Shown here: positions 1 through 5,641 of the stretch, piece by piece | Layout of the letters: each line of letters opens with the position of its first letter | Numbering within the stretch: position 1 is the stretch's first letter | Source: Candidatus Heimdallarchaeota archaeon AB_125 | GTDB lineage: Archaea > Asgardarchaeota > Heimdallarchaeia > Heimdallarchaeales > Heimdallarchaeaceae | Direction of reading: 5' to 3' | Assembly: GCA_001940755.1 (NCBI GenBank) | Contig: MEHH01000042.1 | Coordinates: forward strand, 1 to 13,443 | Length of the DNA stretch: 13,443 nucleotides | Notes under the pieces: model-generated | What the model saw: only the letters and a program-made list of their open reading frames with translations | What the model was told of the DNA's origin: nothing | Database searches by the model: none | Position numbers and translations under genes: made by a program

Positions 1-364
1 AGCAGTAGTTCAAATCAGCTTCCAAAGCCTCTGTTATGGCGTACATTCCACCAACTACATCATCTACTTCATCTATAAAATCTTCACGTGTTAATCCATA
101 CCTTTCCAAAGTTGGACTACACACGAATACTTTTACTCCAAATTCCTTTACTTCTCTAATCATTTCTAAAAATGACTTCTTACCTACTCCTGGTGTAATT
201 CTTTCTGCATTACCTTTTTTGAGGAGTAATCCTCCAGACATGGTATATACCATTTGAACTTCAGCATCAAGAGCAGCTGATAATGTAGCTAGATGAATAG
301 GTGTTTCTAACCTATCAGGGTAGTCCTCTCCAAAAGTTACCATTATCATGATTTTGTTAGACAT
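1..364 (-). CDS. DsrE family sulfur-carrier protein (3' end cut by window edge)
   Basis: The minus-strand frame opens at an ATG at 364 and stays open for 121 codons to base 1, so the C-terminus lies outside the window. The start follows an AGGTGA Shine-Dalgarno site (372-377) with a 7-nt spacer. The product begins MSNKIMIMVTFGEDYPDR and fits the soluble DsrE/DsrF fold: strand 1, a helix over residues 19-33, the MVYTMSGGLLLKKG stretch, and the hallmark VFVCSPTLERYGL with Cys82. Cys82 occupies the place of the conserved persulfide-carrying cysteine of the family. Usual family length is about 120-130 residues, so only a few residues should be missing. It is the last visible gene of the sulfur operon, 11 nt after the DsrE2-like gene. 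By family knowledge it would accept and pass sulfane sulfur with TusA; its true partner is inferred from position. The family is clear, the exact subgroup is not. Confidence 0.85.
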   Translation of the reverse strand, partial: MSNKIMIMVTFGEDYPDRLETPIHLATLSAALDAEVQMVYTMSGGLLLKKGNAERITPGVGKKSFLEMIREVKEFGVKVFVCSPTLERYGLTREDFIDEVDDVVGGMYAITEALEADLNYC

Positions 365-375
365 AGTGAATTCAC

Positions 376-849
376 CTAGATATATAGAGTGATTTCAGCT
401 TCAGAAGCAAATTCTAAGAAAGTTGCAGCTCCACCAGGTGTGCAGTTTTCTATAAGATCTTTGTCTTTTATTTTCATTACTGCTTTAGTCATCTCACAAG
501 CTATAAGTTCTACACCAGATTCTACTGCTATATCCATTAACTCTTGAAGGGTTGCTACATTTGCTTTCTTCATCCAGCTTTTCATCATCAGGGTTGCCAT
601 ACCTGTCATACCAGGTAACATCCCAACAATTTGAGGGATGGGCATTGGCATTGCTGTTTCACCAGCTGGGGTTATTTTTATTTTCTTCAATTTTTTCTTT
701 TTGAGTAGATTCAAACCGAAAAATGTGAAGAATATTCCTACTTCATAGTCCATTGCAGCAGCTGTTGTAGCTAGCAGTAGTGGGGGATAAGCTCCAGGAA
801 TGTCAGCTTTTGAAGCTATTATTGCTATTCTTTTCTTTTTTTCAGACAT
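376..849 (-). CDS. DsrE2-like (DsrE/DsrF/DrsH-like) sulfurtransferase
   Basis: A 157-residue protein with the DsrE2-type pattern: N-terminal strand RIAIIASKADIPGAYPPLLL, the typical IFFTFFGLNLLKK segment (residues 39-51), a Met/Pro/Gly-rich stretch (66-92), and GVELIACEMTKAVMKI with the conserved Cys118. A second cysteine, Cys136, is present in the ENCTPGG turn. In bacteria and archaea DsrE2-type proteins commonly sit beside tusA and dsrE genes and are thought to pass protein-bound persulfide between carriers, often at the membrane because of the hydrophobic middle section. Here the gene lies between tusA (12-nt gap upstream) and dsrE (11-nt gap downstream). Its start is fixed by AGAGGAAT at 854-861. 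Full length for the family, with nothing broken. The sulfur-carrier role is family knowledge; the substrate in this organism is inferred. Confidence 0.85.
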   Translation of the reverse strand: MSEKKKRIAIIASKADIPGAYPPLLLATTAAAMDYEVGIFFTFFGLNLLKKKKLKKIKITPAGETAMPMPIPQIVGMLPGMTGMATLMMKSWMKKANVATLQELMDIAVESGVELIACEMTKAVMKIKDKDLIENCTPGGAATFLEFASEAEITLYI

Positions 850-861
850 ATTTATTCCTCT

Positions 862-1101
862 TTATTTTGTTTTTTTGATTACGTAACGGTAAATTCCGTT
901 ATCAACGGACTGATCCGCTAGTTCGTGTCCAGTAGAATTGGTCCAAGCTTTGAAATCTGCAACTGATCCTGGATCTGTTGCTATAACTTCTAAGAATTCT
1001 CCAATTGCTATTTCTCCAATTGCTTTCTTTGTTCTAAGAATTGGAAGTGGACAACTAAGATTTTTTGCATCGAGTGTTTTTACAATTTTAATTTCAGACA
1101 T
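862..1101 (-). CDS. tusA: TusA-type sulfur carrier (CPLP active site)
   Basis: A 79-residue TusA/SirA-fold protein with the diagnostic NLSCPLPILRTKKAI motif, Cys17 being the persulfide-bearing residue, and the family signature ATDPGSVADFKAW...TGHEL at residues 41-61. I start it at the ATG at 1101 rather than at a GTG 9 nt upstream (1110), because AAGGTGA at 1107-1113 forms a good Shine-Dalgarno site ending 5 nt before this ATG, and the GTG is part of that site. TusA proteins carry sulfane sulfur as Cys-S-SH to downstream acceptors. The neighbours (an SQR-like flavoprotein upstream, DsrE2- and DsrE-type proteins downstream) point to a role in moving sulfur from sulfide oxidation rather than in tRNA thiolation, though the latter cannot be excluded. 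It is one of two TusA paralogues in this operon. Confidence 0.9.
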   Translation of the reverse strand: MSEIKIVKTLDAKNLSCPLPILRTKKAIGEIAIGEFLEVIATDPGSVADFKAWTNSTGHELADQSVDNGIYRYVIKKTK

Positions 1102-1106
1102 TTTTT

Positions 1107-1113
1107 TCACCTT
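1107..1113 (-). promoter_or_regulatory. Shine-Dalgarno site fused to upstream stop codon, sets the tusA start
   Basis: On the minus strand the sequence reads TAAGGTGAAAAAAATG: the TAA stop of the flavoprotein gene (1112-1114) runs straight into AAGGTGA, followed by a 5-nt spacer and the tusA ATG. The arrangement would let ribosomes finishing the flavoprotein restart on tusA, and it argues against using the GTG inside the site as a start. Confidence 0.7.
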
Positions 1114-2254
1114 ACAAATAGCCCTTAATTAGAGCCTTGAAATATACAATTTTGAATGCTTTTTTGAATAATCCATATAGAAACAAGTTGTGTAAGCCAA
1201 ATTTTCTAGGAGCGTAGTTATAACTAAATACCAACAATAATGATCTGCGGAATGAAGTGACTACGAAACAAACGGTAAAACCTCCATATTTCTTTGTAGG
1301 TACCTTTCCTTTCATTTCAAGTAGAATGTTTTTTATCAGTGCAGGAGCTGAAAAATGAGCTGCTGCTCCAGATTTTGAGATTGGCATATCAGTACAGTCT
1401 CCGATTGCATACATATTTTCTTGATCTTTTACTTTGAGAGTAAATCTATCAGTGCGAACGAAGCCTTCACGATCTCCTAAATCTGAATCAATAATTATTT
1501 CATGTCCCATATGTGGTGGAATTAAGACCAATAAATCGTATTCTATTTCTTCTCCTTCTAGAGAAATAACTTTGCGATTTTCTTTATCCACTGTTTCGTA
1601 ATTGAAGAACTCCACAAATTCAATTCCTCTTTTGTCAAAGAGTTTCTGAACTTTCTCAGAGACTCTTGCTTCTGGATAGGGTCGCATCAATGGATAGAGA
1701 TATTTAATTGTAGTTTTGTCTCGCAGGTTGTTCTTTCTTAAATAAGTATCAAGTAAAAAGGTAAATTCAGCAGGCGCGGGAGGGCACTTGTATGGTACTG
1801 TAGATGGAGAAATTACAATTGTTCCACCTGCGAAGTTCTTTAGTGCATCTTGTAATTTCTTTGTAGCATCAGCTAGATAAAAATGATGAATTTTATCATC
1901 ATCATAAGAATCAACTTGGGCTTCATCCATTTTAGCTCCTGTTGCTAAGACAAGGTAGTCATAAGGAAGAGTTTCTCCGTTAGATAAACTAATTTGTTTC
2001 TTTACAGAATCAATATGGGTTGCAACAGTTCTCAACCAAGTAACCTTTCCACTTAGGACTTTGTTCATTGGTTTTGTGAACTTTGATTGAGGATATTTCT
2101 TGAAACCCCAGAAAACATACTGTGGTTCATAAATGTTGAATTCGTTGGGTTCAATTAAGATGACTTTGGCATCTTTTCTTCGTAATTTCCTAACTAATTT
2201 GTTAGCCACTGTGATTCCAGCAAAACATCCACCAACGACGACTATATTTTTCAT
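1112..2254 (-). CDS. Sulfide:quinone oxidoreductase-like FAD flavoprotein
   Basis: A 380-residue two-dinucleotide-binding-domain flavoprotein. The N-terminal FAD-binding Rossmann motif is IVVVGGCFAGI (residues 4-14), whose third motif position is Cys rather than Gly. Next come YDYLVLATGA (98-107), a second nucleotide-type strand TIVISP (145-150), and the SQR hallmark VPYKCPPAPAE with Cys157. MYAIGDCTDMP (281-291) is the second FAD contact. YGGFTVCFVVTS places Cys329 where SQR enzymes have their second redox cysteine. The C-terminal 30 residues (FGLHNLFLYGLFKK onward) are hydrophobic and basic, like the membrane-docking tail of SQR. These features support oxidation of sulfide to sulfane sulfur with electron delivery to a membrane quinone. 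SQR would also fit with its TusA/DsrE neighbours as sulfur acceptors. A related flavoprotein such as a type II NADH dehydrogenase is less likely given Cys157 and Cys329. The start follows AGAGGAT (2261-2267), which overlaps the preceding TAG stop. Confidence 0.85.
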   Translation of the reverse strand: MKNIVVVGGCFAGITVANKLVRKLRRKDAKVILIEPNEFNIYEPQYVFWGFKKYPQSKFTKPMNKVLSGKVTWLRTVATHIDSVKKQISLSNGETLPYDYLVLATGAKMDEAQVDSYDDDKIHHFYLADATKKLQDALKNFAGGTIVISPSTVPYKCPPAPAEFTFLLDTYLRKNNLRDKTTIKYLYPLMRPYPEARVSEKVQKLFDKRGIEFVEFFNYETVDKENRKVISLEGEEIEYDLLVLIPPHMGHEIIIDSDLGDREGFVRTDRFTLKVKDQENMYAIGDCTDMPISKSGAAAHFSAPALIKNILLEMKGKVPTKKYGGFTVCFVVTSFRRSLLLVFSYNYAPRKFGLHNLFLYGLFKKAFKIVYFKALIKGYL

Positions 2255-2265
2255 TATTTAATCCT

Positions 2266-2505
2266 CTAGTGTAATTTCTTAACGATGTATCTGTCATGAT
2301 CTTCTAAGTTGATGATTTCAACTAATTCGTGCTTTGCTTTCTTTATCCAAGCAGGAACATCATTACGTGTTCCTTCATCAGAACTAAGAAGAGCTAATAA
2401 TTCACCAACTTCAGCTTGACGAATCATTTTAATCAATTCCATCATCGGTCCAGGGCAAAAACTTCCTCTGGCATCTATTTCTAATGCTATTTCATATTCG
2501 GTCAT
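2266..2505 (-). CDS. TusA-family sulfur carrier, CPGP variant
   Basis: A 79-residue TusA-fold protein, the first gene of the operon. The active-site motif is RGSFCPGPMMELIK (Cys17), followed by the family pattern AEVGELLALLSSDEGTRNDVPAW and the ending DRYIVKKL. The CPGP form differs from the CPLP of the sister gene at 862-1101, and the second conserved region has lost the DPGS motif (SDEG instead) and the Gly of GHEL (KHEL here). The two are therefore old, diverged paralogues rather than a recent duplication. Presumably one accepts sulfur from the flavoprotein and the other hands it on; which does which cannot be told from sequence. The start has GGTGA at 2510-2514, 4 nt before the ATG. The flavoprotein gene starts 11 nt after its stop. 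Confidence 0.88.
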   Translation of the reverse strand: MTEYEIALEIDARGSFCPGPMMELIKMIRQAEVGELLALLSSDEGTRNDVPAWIKKAKHELVEIINLEDHDRYIVKKLH

Positions 2506-2550
2506 ACATTCACCAATTGTTTCCGCTTATGACACTTAACTGCACAACCG

Positions 2551-2578
2551 TTATTTAAGCATTTGGTTCTGTATAAAC
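2551..2578 (-). promoter_or_regulatory. Possible TATA region for the sulfur operon
   Basis: Reading the minus strand there are two AT-rich boxes, GTTTATAC (complement of 2571-2578) and GCTTAAATAA (complement of 2551-2560). Either would place the transcript start roughly 20-45 nt before the ATG at 2505, leaving room for the GGTGA site. The region is shared with the divergent peptidase gene. No operator-like palindrome stands out. Confidence 0.4.
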
Positions 2579-2650
2579 AATTTTAAAGTGAAATATGTTA
2601 AGAAGATTAATTCTTCATTTCTTTTTACGAAGCTAAGGAACAACTAGTGA

Positions 2651-2659
2651 TATTTATTA
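2651..2659 (+). promoter_or_regulatory. TATA box for the M14 peptidase gene
   Basis: TATTTATTA is centred about 29 nt upstream of the ATG at 2684, so transcription should begin at or within a few bases of the start codon. There is no Shine-Dalgarno sequence, which fits a leaderless or nearly leaderless mRNA. Confidence 0.5.
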
Positions 2660-2683
2660 ATAGTTAGTACATTCTATTGATTG

Positions 2684-4372
2684 ATGAACAGAAAAGCCTT
2701 CGCAGTAGTTGCAATTCTTCTATTTGTTAACTATCAAACACTATCTGTTACAATAGATGCTTCAATCCCTTCCCATATCAAAAAACAAGAATCTGAATCA
2801 TATCAGTGGATTTGGGAAGAGCTTTCAAGTGCTCCAAGTTCTATAATAGGTGAAGACGTAGTTTTCTGGGGGGAGAGTCTTGGACCATATCACAATTATA
2901 CTGAGATAAGTTCAAAGCTATCACTGCTAAATTCAACCTTTTCTGAATTTGTTGATTTATATTCAATAGGTCAAACATGGCATGGGAGAGATATTTGGTG
3001 CGTTAAGTTAACTAATGAAACAATAACTACTCCTAAAACAGAATTTTACATTGTTGGAGCTCATCATGCTCGTGAGCTTATTTCTGTTGAGAACTGTCTC
3101 TATTTCATTGATAAAATTATATACGAGACAGGTTTTGGTTTATATGAAAACTTGCTTACTTCTACTGAAATTTATATAATTCCAATGCTTAATCCAGATG
3201 GTCTTTCAATTATGCATTTCTATCCTGAACAGCGAAAGAATCTCAGACCAATTGATGATGAGGGAGATAATACAACTGATGCTAATCTAGATGGTTTTCT
3301 TGACGATGAATTAGAGAGAATATATTTCTGGAATGAGACTTCCAATATCTCTGAAATTGTGCAAGAGGATCTTGATGGTGATTTCATGATTGCAGAAGAT
3401 TTGCCTGGAGGTGTGGATTTAAATCGAAATTATGGGGCTTTTTGGAATGGAACAGGATCTTCGTCTGATGAAATAGACCCTCTATATAGAGGACCAGAAC
3501 CTTTCAGTGAAAATGAAACACGCGCACTTCGAGATTTTATGAAACAACATTTCTTCAATTTTGCCTTGAGTATGCATAGTGGGATAGAGGCTATTATTCC
3601 ACCTTGGGGATATAATGGTACTTTACCTCTAAAAGATGAAGTAGAATATAATGCTCTCATGGCTCAGCTTAAAACTTTGACACTTCTACCCTTCTGGAAT
3701 GAAACTGGTAGCGGATATCTAGCAAATGGTGTTTGGGATGATTATTGCTATCTTTATCATGATATTATCTGTTTTACATTAGAAGTATACGAAGCTGTAT
3801 GGAATGGTTACTTCTTTGATTATTACAACCCAGCTGGAAATAGTATTCTGACTAACTGTGAGAACATTTTTGATGCATTAGTTTTCATGGCTGAAGGCCC
3901 TCAGTTGACATATTCAAACAGTTTACCATCGATTGCAGTAGAATCACCTAGAAGTCCTAACCAAGTCTTTGAAAATTATACAATTGAATGGACTATGTCT
4001 GATGTGGAAGATAGTAATTTGAACTGCTCAGTTTTAGTCTCTGTAGATGGATACTCTTGGACTGTTCTGGCAGACAACCTAATTGATGAAACAAGTTATT
4101 TCTGGAATGTAACAGATGTTCAACCTGGTTCTTACTATTTGAAAGTTGCAGTTTCTGATGGTGAAAACTGGATAACAGATGTAGGAGACGTCCGACTGAA
4201 TGTTAAAAAAGAGGTTGAAGGTTCTAGATTTGGTTTCTGGTTATTGGCAATATCATTTGGTGGTTTAGCTGCAATCTATATTTTCTTCAATATTCGTAAA
4301 CAGAAAAAAATAGGTAAAATATGGGGTAGAGAACAGAGTATAGATGATCAGAAAGAAGATTCTAAGAAATAG
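2684..4372 (+). CDS. Secreted, membrane-anchored M14 zinc carboxypeptidase
   Basis: A 562-residue protein. A signal peptide (about 1-22) leads to an M14 catalytic domain (about 70-405). Zinc ligands are His128 and Glu131 in AHHARELIS, and His298 in LSMHSG. Substrate-binding Asn247-Arg248 lie in GVDLNRNYG, and the catalytic Glu367 in CFTLEVYEA, so the active site is complete. Between the first and second zinc motifs is an acidic insertion (191-239) with DANLDGFLDDE and EDLDGDF, resembling the calcium-loop-like insertion of many prokaryotic M14 enzymes. Residues 414-507 look like an Ig/FN3-type beta domain, followed by a membrane helix (517-536) and a basic cytosolic tail. There are 13 N-X-S/T sequons, indicating a glycosylated cell-surface exopeptidase. 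I use the ATG at 2684 rather than the TTG directly before it, because the upstream TATA box predicts a transcript starting here. The divergent sulfur operon is probably unrelated in function. Confidence 0.9.
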   Translation: MNRKAFAVVAILLFVNYQTLSVTIDASIPSHIKKQESESYQWIWEELSSAPSSIIGEDVVFWGESLGPYHNYTEISSKLSLLNSTFSEFVDLYSIGQTWHGRDIWCVKLTNETITTPKTEFYIVGAHHARELISVENCLYFIDKIIYETGFGLYENLLTSTEIYIIPMLNPDGLSIMHFYPEQRKNLRPIDDEGDNTTDANLDGFLDDELERIYFWNETSNISEIVQEDLDGDFMIAEDLPGGVDLNRNYGAFWNGTGSSSDEIDPLYRGPEPFSENETRALRDFMKQHFFNFALSMHSGIEAIIPPWGYNGTLPLKDEVEYNALMAQLKTLTLLPFWNETGSGYLANGVWDDYCYLYHDIICFTLEVYEAVWNGYFFDYYNPAGNSILTNCENIFDALVFMAEGPQLTYSNSLPSIAVESPRSPNQVFENYTIEWTMSDVEDSNLNCSVLVSVDGYSWTVLADNLIDETSYFWNVTDVQPGSYYLKVAVSDGENWITDVGDVRLNVKKEVEGSRFGFWLLAISFGGLAAIYIFFNIRKQKKIGKIWGREQSIDDQKEDSKK

Positions 4373-4397
4373 TTTCTTTAAAGGTGCTACTAGCAAG

Positions 4398-4423
4398 TTT
4401 TTTAAATCTGGTTAACTATATAG
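4398..4423 (+). promoter_or_regulatory. T-run / TATA region between peptidase and 7TM genes
   Basis: A run of six T (4398-4403) after the peptidase stop could terminate that transcript. It merges into TTTTTTAAAT, a TATA-like box, with a second AT box CTATATAG at 4416-4423. Either would start a transcript carrying a 10-30 nt leader that includes AGGGG (4446-4450) 7 nt before the next ATG. Which box is used cannot be decided here. Confidence 0.4.
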
Positions 4424-4457
4424 CAAATATTAGAGGAAAGGATCAAGGGGTTTCAAT

Positions 4458-5600
4458 ATGGATGATCCATTATATGTTTCACTGAAGTTTGTAGTGGCTG
4501 CAGCACTATTTGCTGGTTTTCTAATAGCAATATTTTTTGGAAGAAGAAGACAAAATCCCTTCTATATCCCCTGGTCAATCTTTCTTCTTTCCTTTGGGTT
4601 ATTTCAACTCATGGATGCTTTGAATTACAAATTTGGAGTACTTATGAGAATTGAACTTGGACAACCACCTGTCGGAAATGATACTCTACTATTTCGTATT
4701 CTCTATATTACTCAAGCATTAGCAATGATTTTTCTATTCACAGCCAGTTTAGAACAATCAATGATAGTACCACCAAGAGCTAGTCGTATTATTGCAGCAA
4801 GTTTGACTATTCTGGTTCTATATTTTATAGTCATTCCGTTAGAAAACACTCTAATCAGCTTTGGAACTCTCGAAATCATAATTTTTTATCTCTTTACAAC
4901 AGAATTTTATGGTTTCATTTTTGGATTTATAGTAGTTTGTAGTGCTTTTCTCTTGATCCCAGTTTTTATAAGGTATCTAAAACTGACACTGATTTCGAAG
5001 AATAAAAGAATTGGATGGAAAACACTCATTACTTTTCTTGTCTTTCTAATGCTTCTTGGTTTAGCATTTCTTATGACAGTTAGAAGAAAAGTAATAGAAA
5101 ACGGAATGAGTGAGAATGCTTTTGCTATTTTCGAGATAGTCTATTCGTTTTTCGTTGTATCCATTATAGCTATTTACCAGAGTCAATCTGTATCCCATGG
5201 TATTGAAACAATTATAGTAGTAGATAAAGAAGGTAATCCCTTACTAGGCTATTCTCCTTTTAGAAGAAGAAGAATATCTTTTGATGAAAAAATTATTGCA
5301 GCTTCTGGATATCTATCTGGACTTTTTCATTTTATCCAAGATTACGTAGCAACCACTGATAAAGAAGAATTCAAGGAACTAAAAACTACTTCCTCAACTC
5401 TCTCATTTTATACAGGTGAAAAGATATTTATGATAGTTCAGTCAAAAATCTCAGGAAAACGGTTAGATAAAACAACCAATATGGTCCTTACTGATTTAGA
5501 TAATTATTTAATCGATTTCGAAACGAACAGATTACCTACAGAACAGCAAGTTGAAGATATCATCAATTTACTTGAGAAGAACTTCTATCTAATAGCTTAA
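4458..5600 (+). CDS. 7-helix membrane protein with cytosolic longin/roadblock-like domain
   Basis: A 380-residue protein of no recognised named family. Seven hydrophobic segments are visible at about 8-28, 36-55, 80-98, 110-128, 150-172, 187-207 and 222-241; the loops ending GRRRQN and VRRK suggest which sides face the cytosol. The remaining 130 residues are soluble. Strand pair TIIVVDKEGNPLLGYSP (251-267), helix SFDEKIIAASGYLSGLFHF (274-292), then strands around FKELKTTSSTLSFY and KIFMIVQSKI (305-331), then a helix (338-352). This beta-beta-alpha-beta-beta-alpha order, with the V-D-x-x-G-x-P turn, resembles longin/roadblock modules abundant in Asgard archaea and used in eukaryotes as GTPase platforms. 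The architecture suggests a membrane receptor or scaffold that presents such a module to the cytoplasm. That role is an inference; a PAS-like reading of the tail is an alternative. AGGGG at 4446-4450 supports the start. Confidence 0.65.
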   Translation: MDDPLYVSLKFVVAAALFAGFLIAIFFGRRRQNPFYIPWSIFLLSFGLFQLMDALNYKFGVLMRIELGQPPVGNDTLLFRILYITQALAMIFLFTASLEQSMIVPPRASRIIAASLTILVLYFIVIPLENTLISFGTLEIIIFYLFTTEFYGFIFGFIVVCSAFLLIPVFIRYLKLTLISKNKRIGWKTLITFLVFLMLLGLAFLMTVRRKVIENGMSENAFAIFEIVYSFFVVSIIAIYQSQSVSHGIETIIVVDKEGNPLLGYSPFRRRRISFDEKIIAASGYLSGLFHFIQDYVATTDKEEFKELKTTSSTLSFYTGEKIFMIVQSKISGKRLDKTTNMVLTDLDNYLIDFETNRLPTEQQVEDIINLLEKNFYLIA

Positions 5601-5613
5601 TTCAAGCACTAAA

Positions 5614-5623
5614 ACTTATATCT
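5614..5623 (+). promoter_or_regulatory. TATA box for the UDP-GlcNAc 2-epimerase gene
   Basis: ACTTATATCT is centred about 24-27 nt before the twin ATGs at 5642 and 5645. The gap between genes is only 41 nt and has no Shine-Dalgarno site, so a leaderless transcript is likely. Confidence 0.5.
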
Positions 5624-5641
5624 AAAAAATCCTATATCTTT

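Noticed and set aside
36..257. Plus-strand open frame of 73 codons
   Set aside because: It is antisense to the DsrE gene, has Ser/Thr-rich low-complexity content with no domain, and lacks a promoter or ribosome site.
938..1132. Plus-strand open frame opposite tusA
   Set aside because: It is the complement of a strongly conserved TusA gene and its start lies inside that coding region without translation signals.
2506..2683. Possible RNA gene or riboswitch in the divergent gap before the sulfur operon
   Set aside because: The 178-nt gap is AT-rich with TATA-like boxes for both directions, and I could see no long stem or conserved aptamer pattern.
3430..3660. Minus-strand open frame within the peptidase gene
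   Set aside because: It overlaps the catalytic core (the Asn-Arg and His motifs) of the M14 gene, so the composition is explained by that gene.
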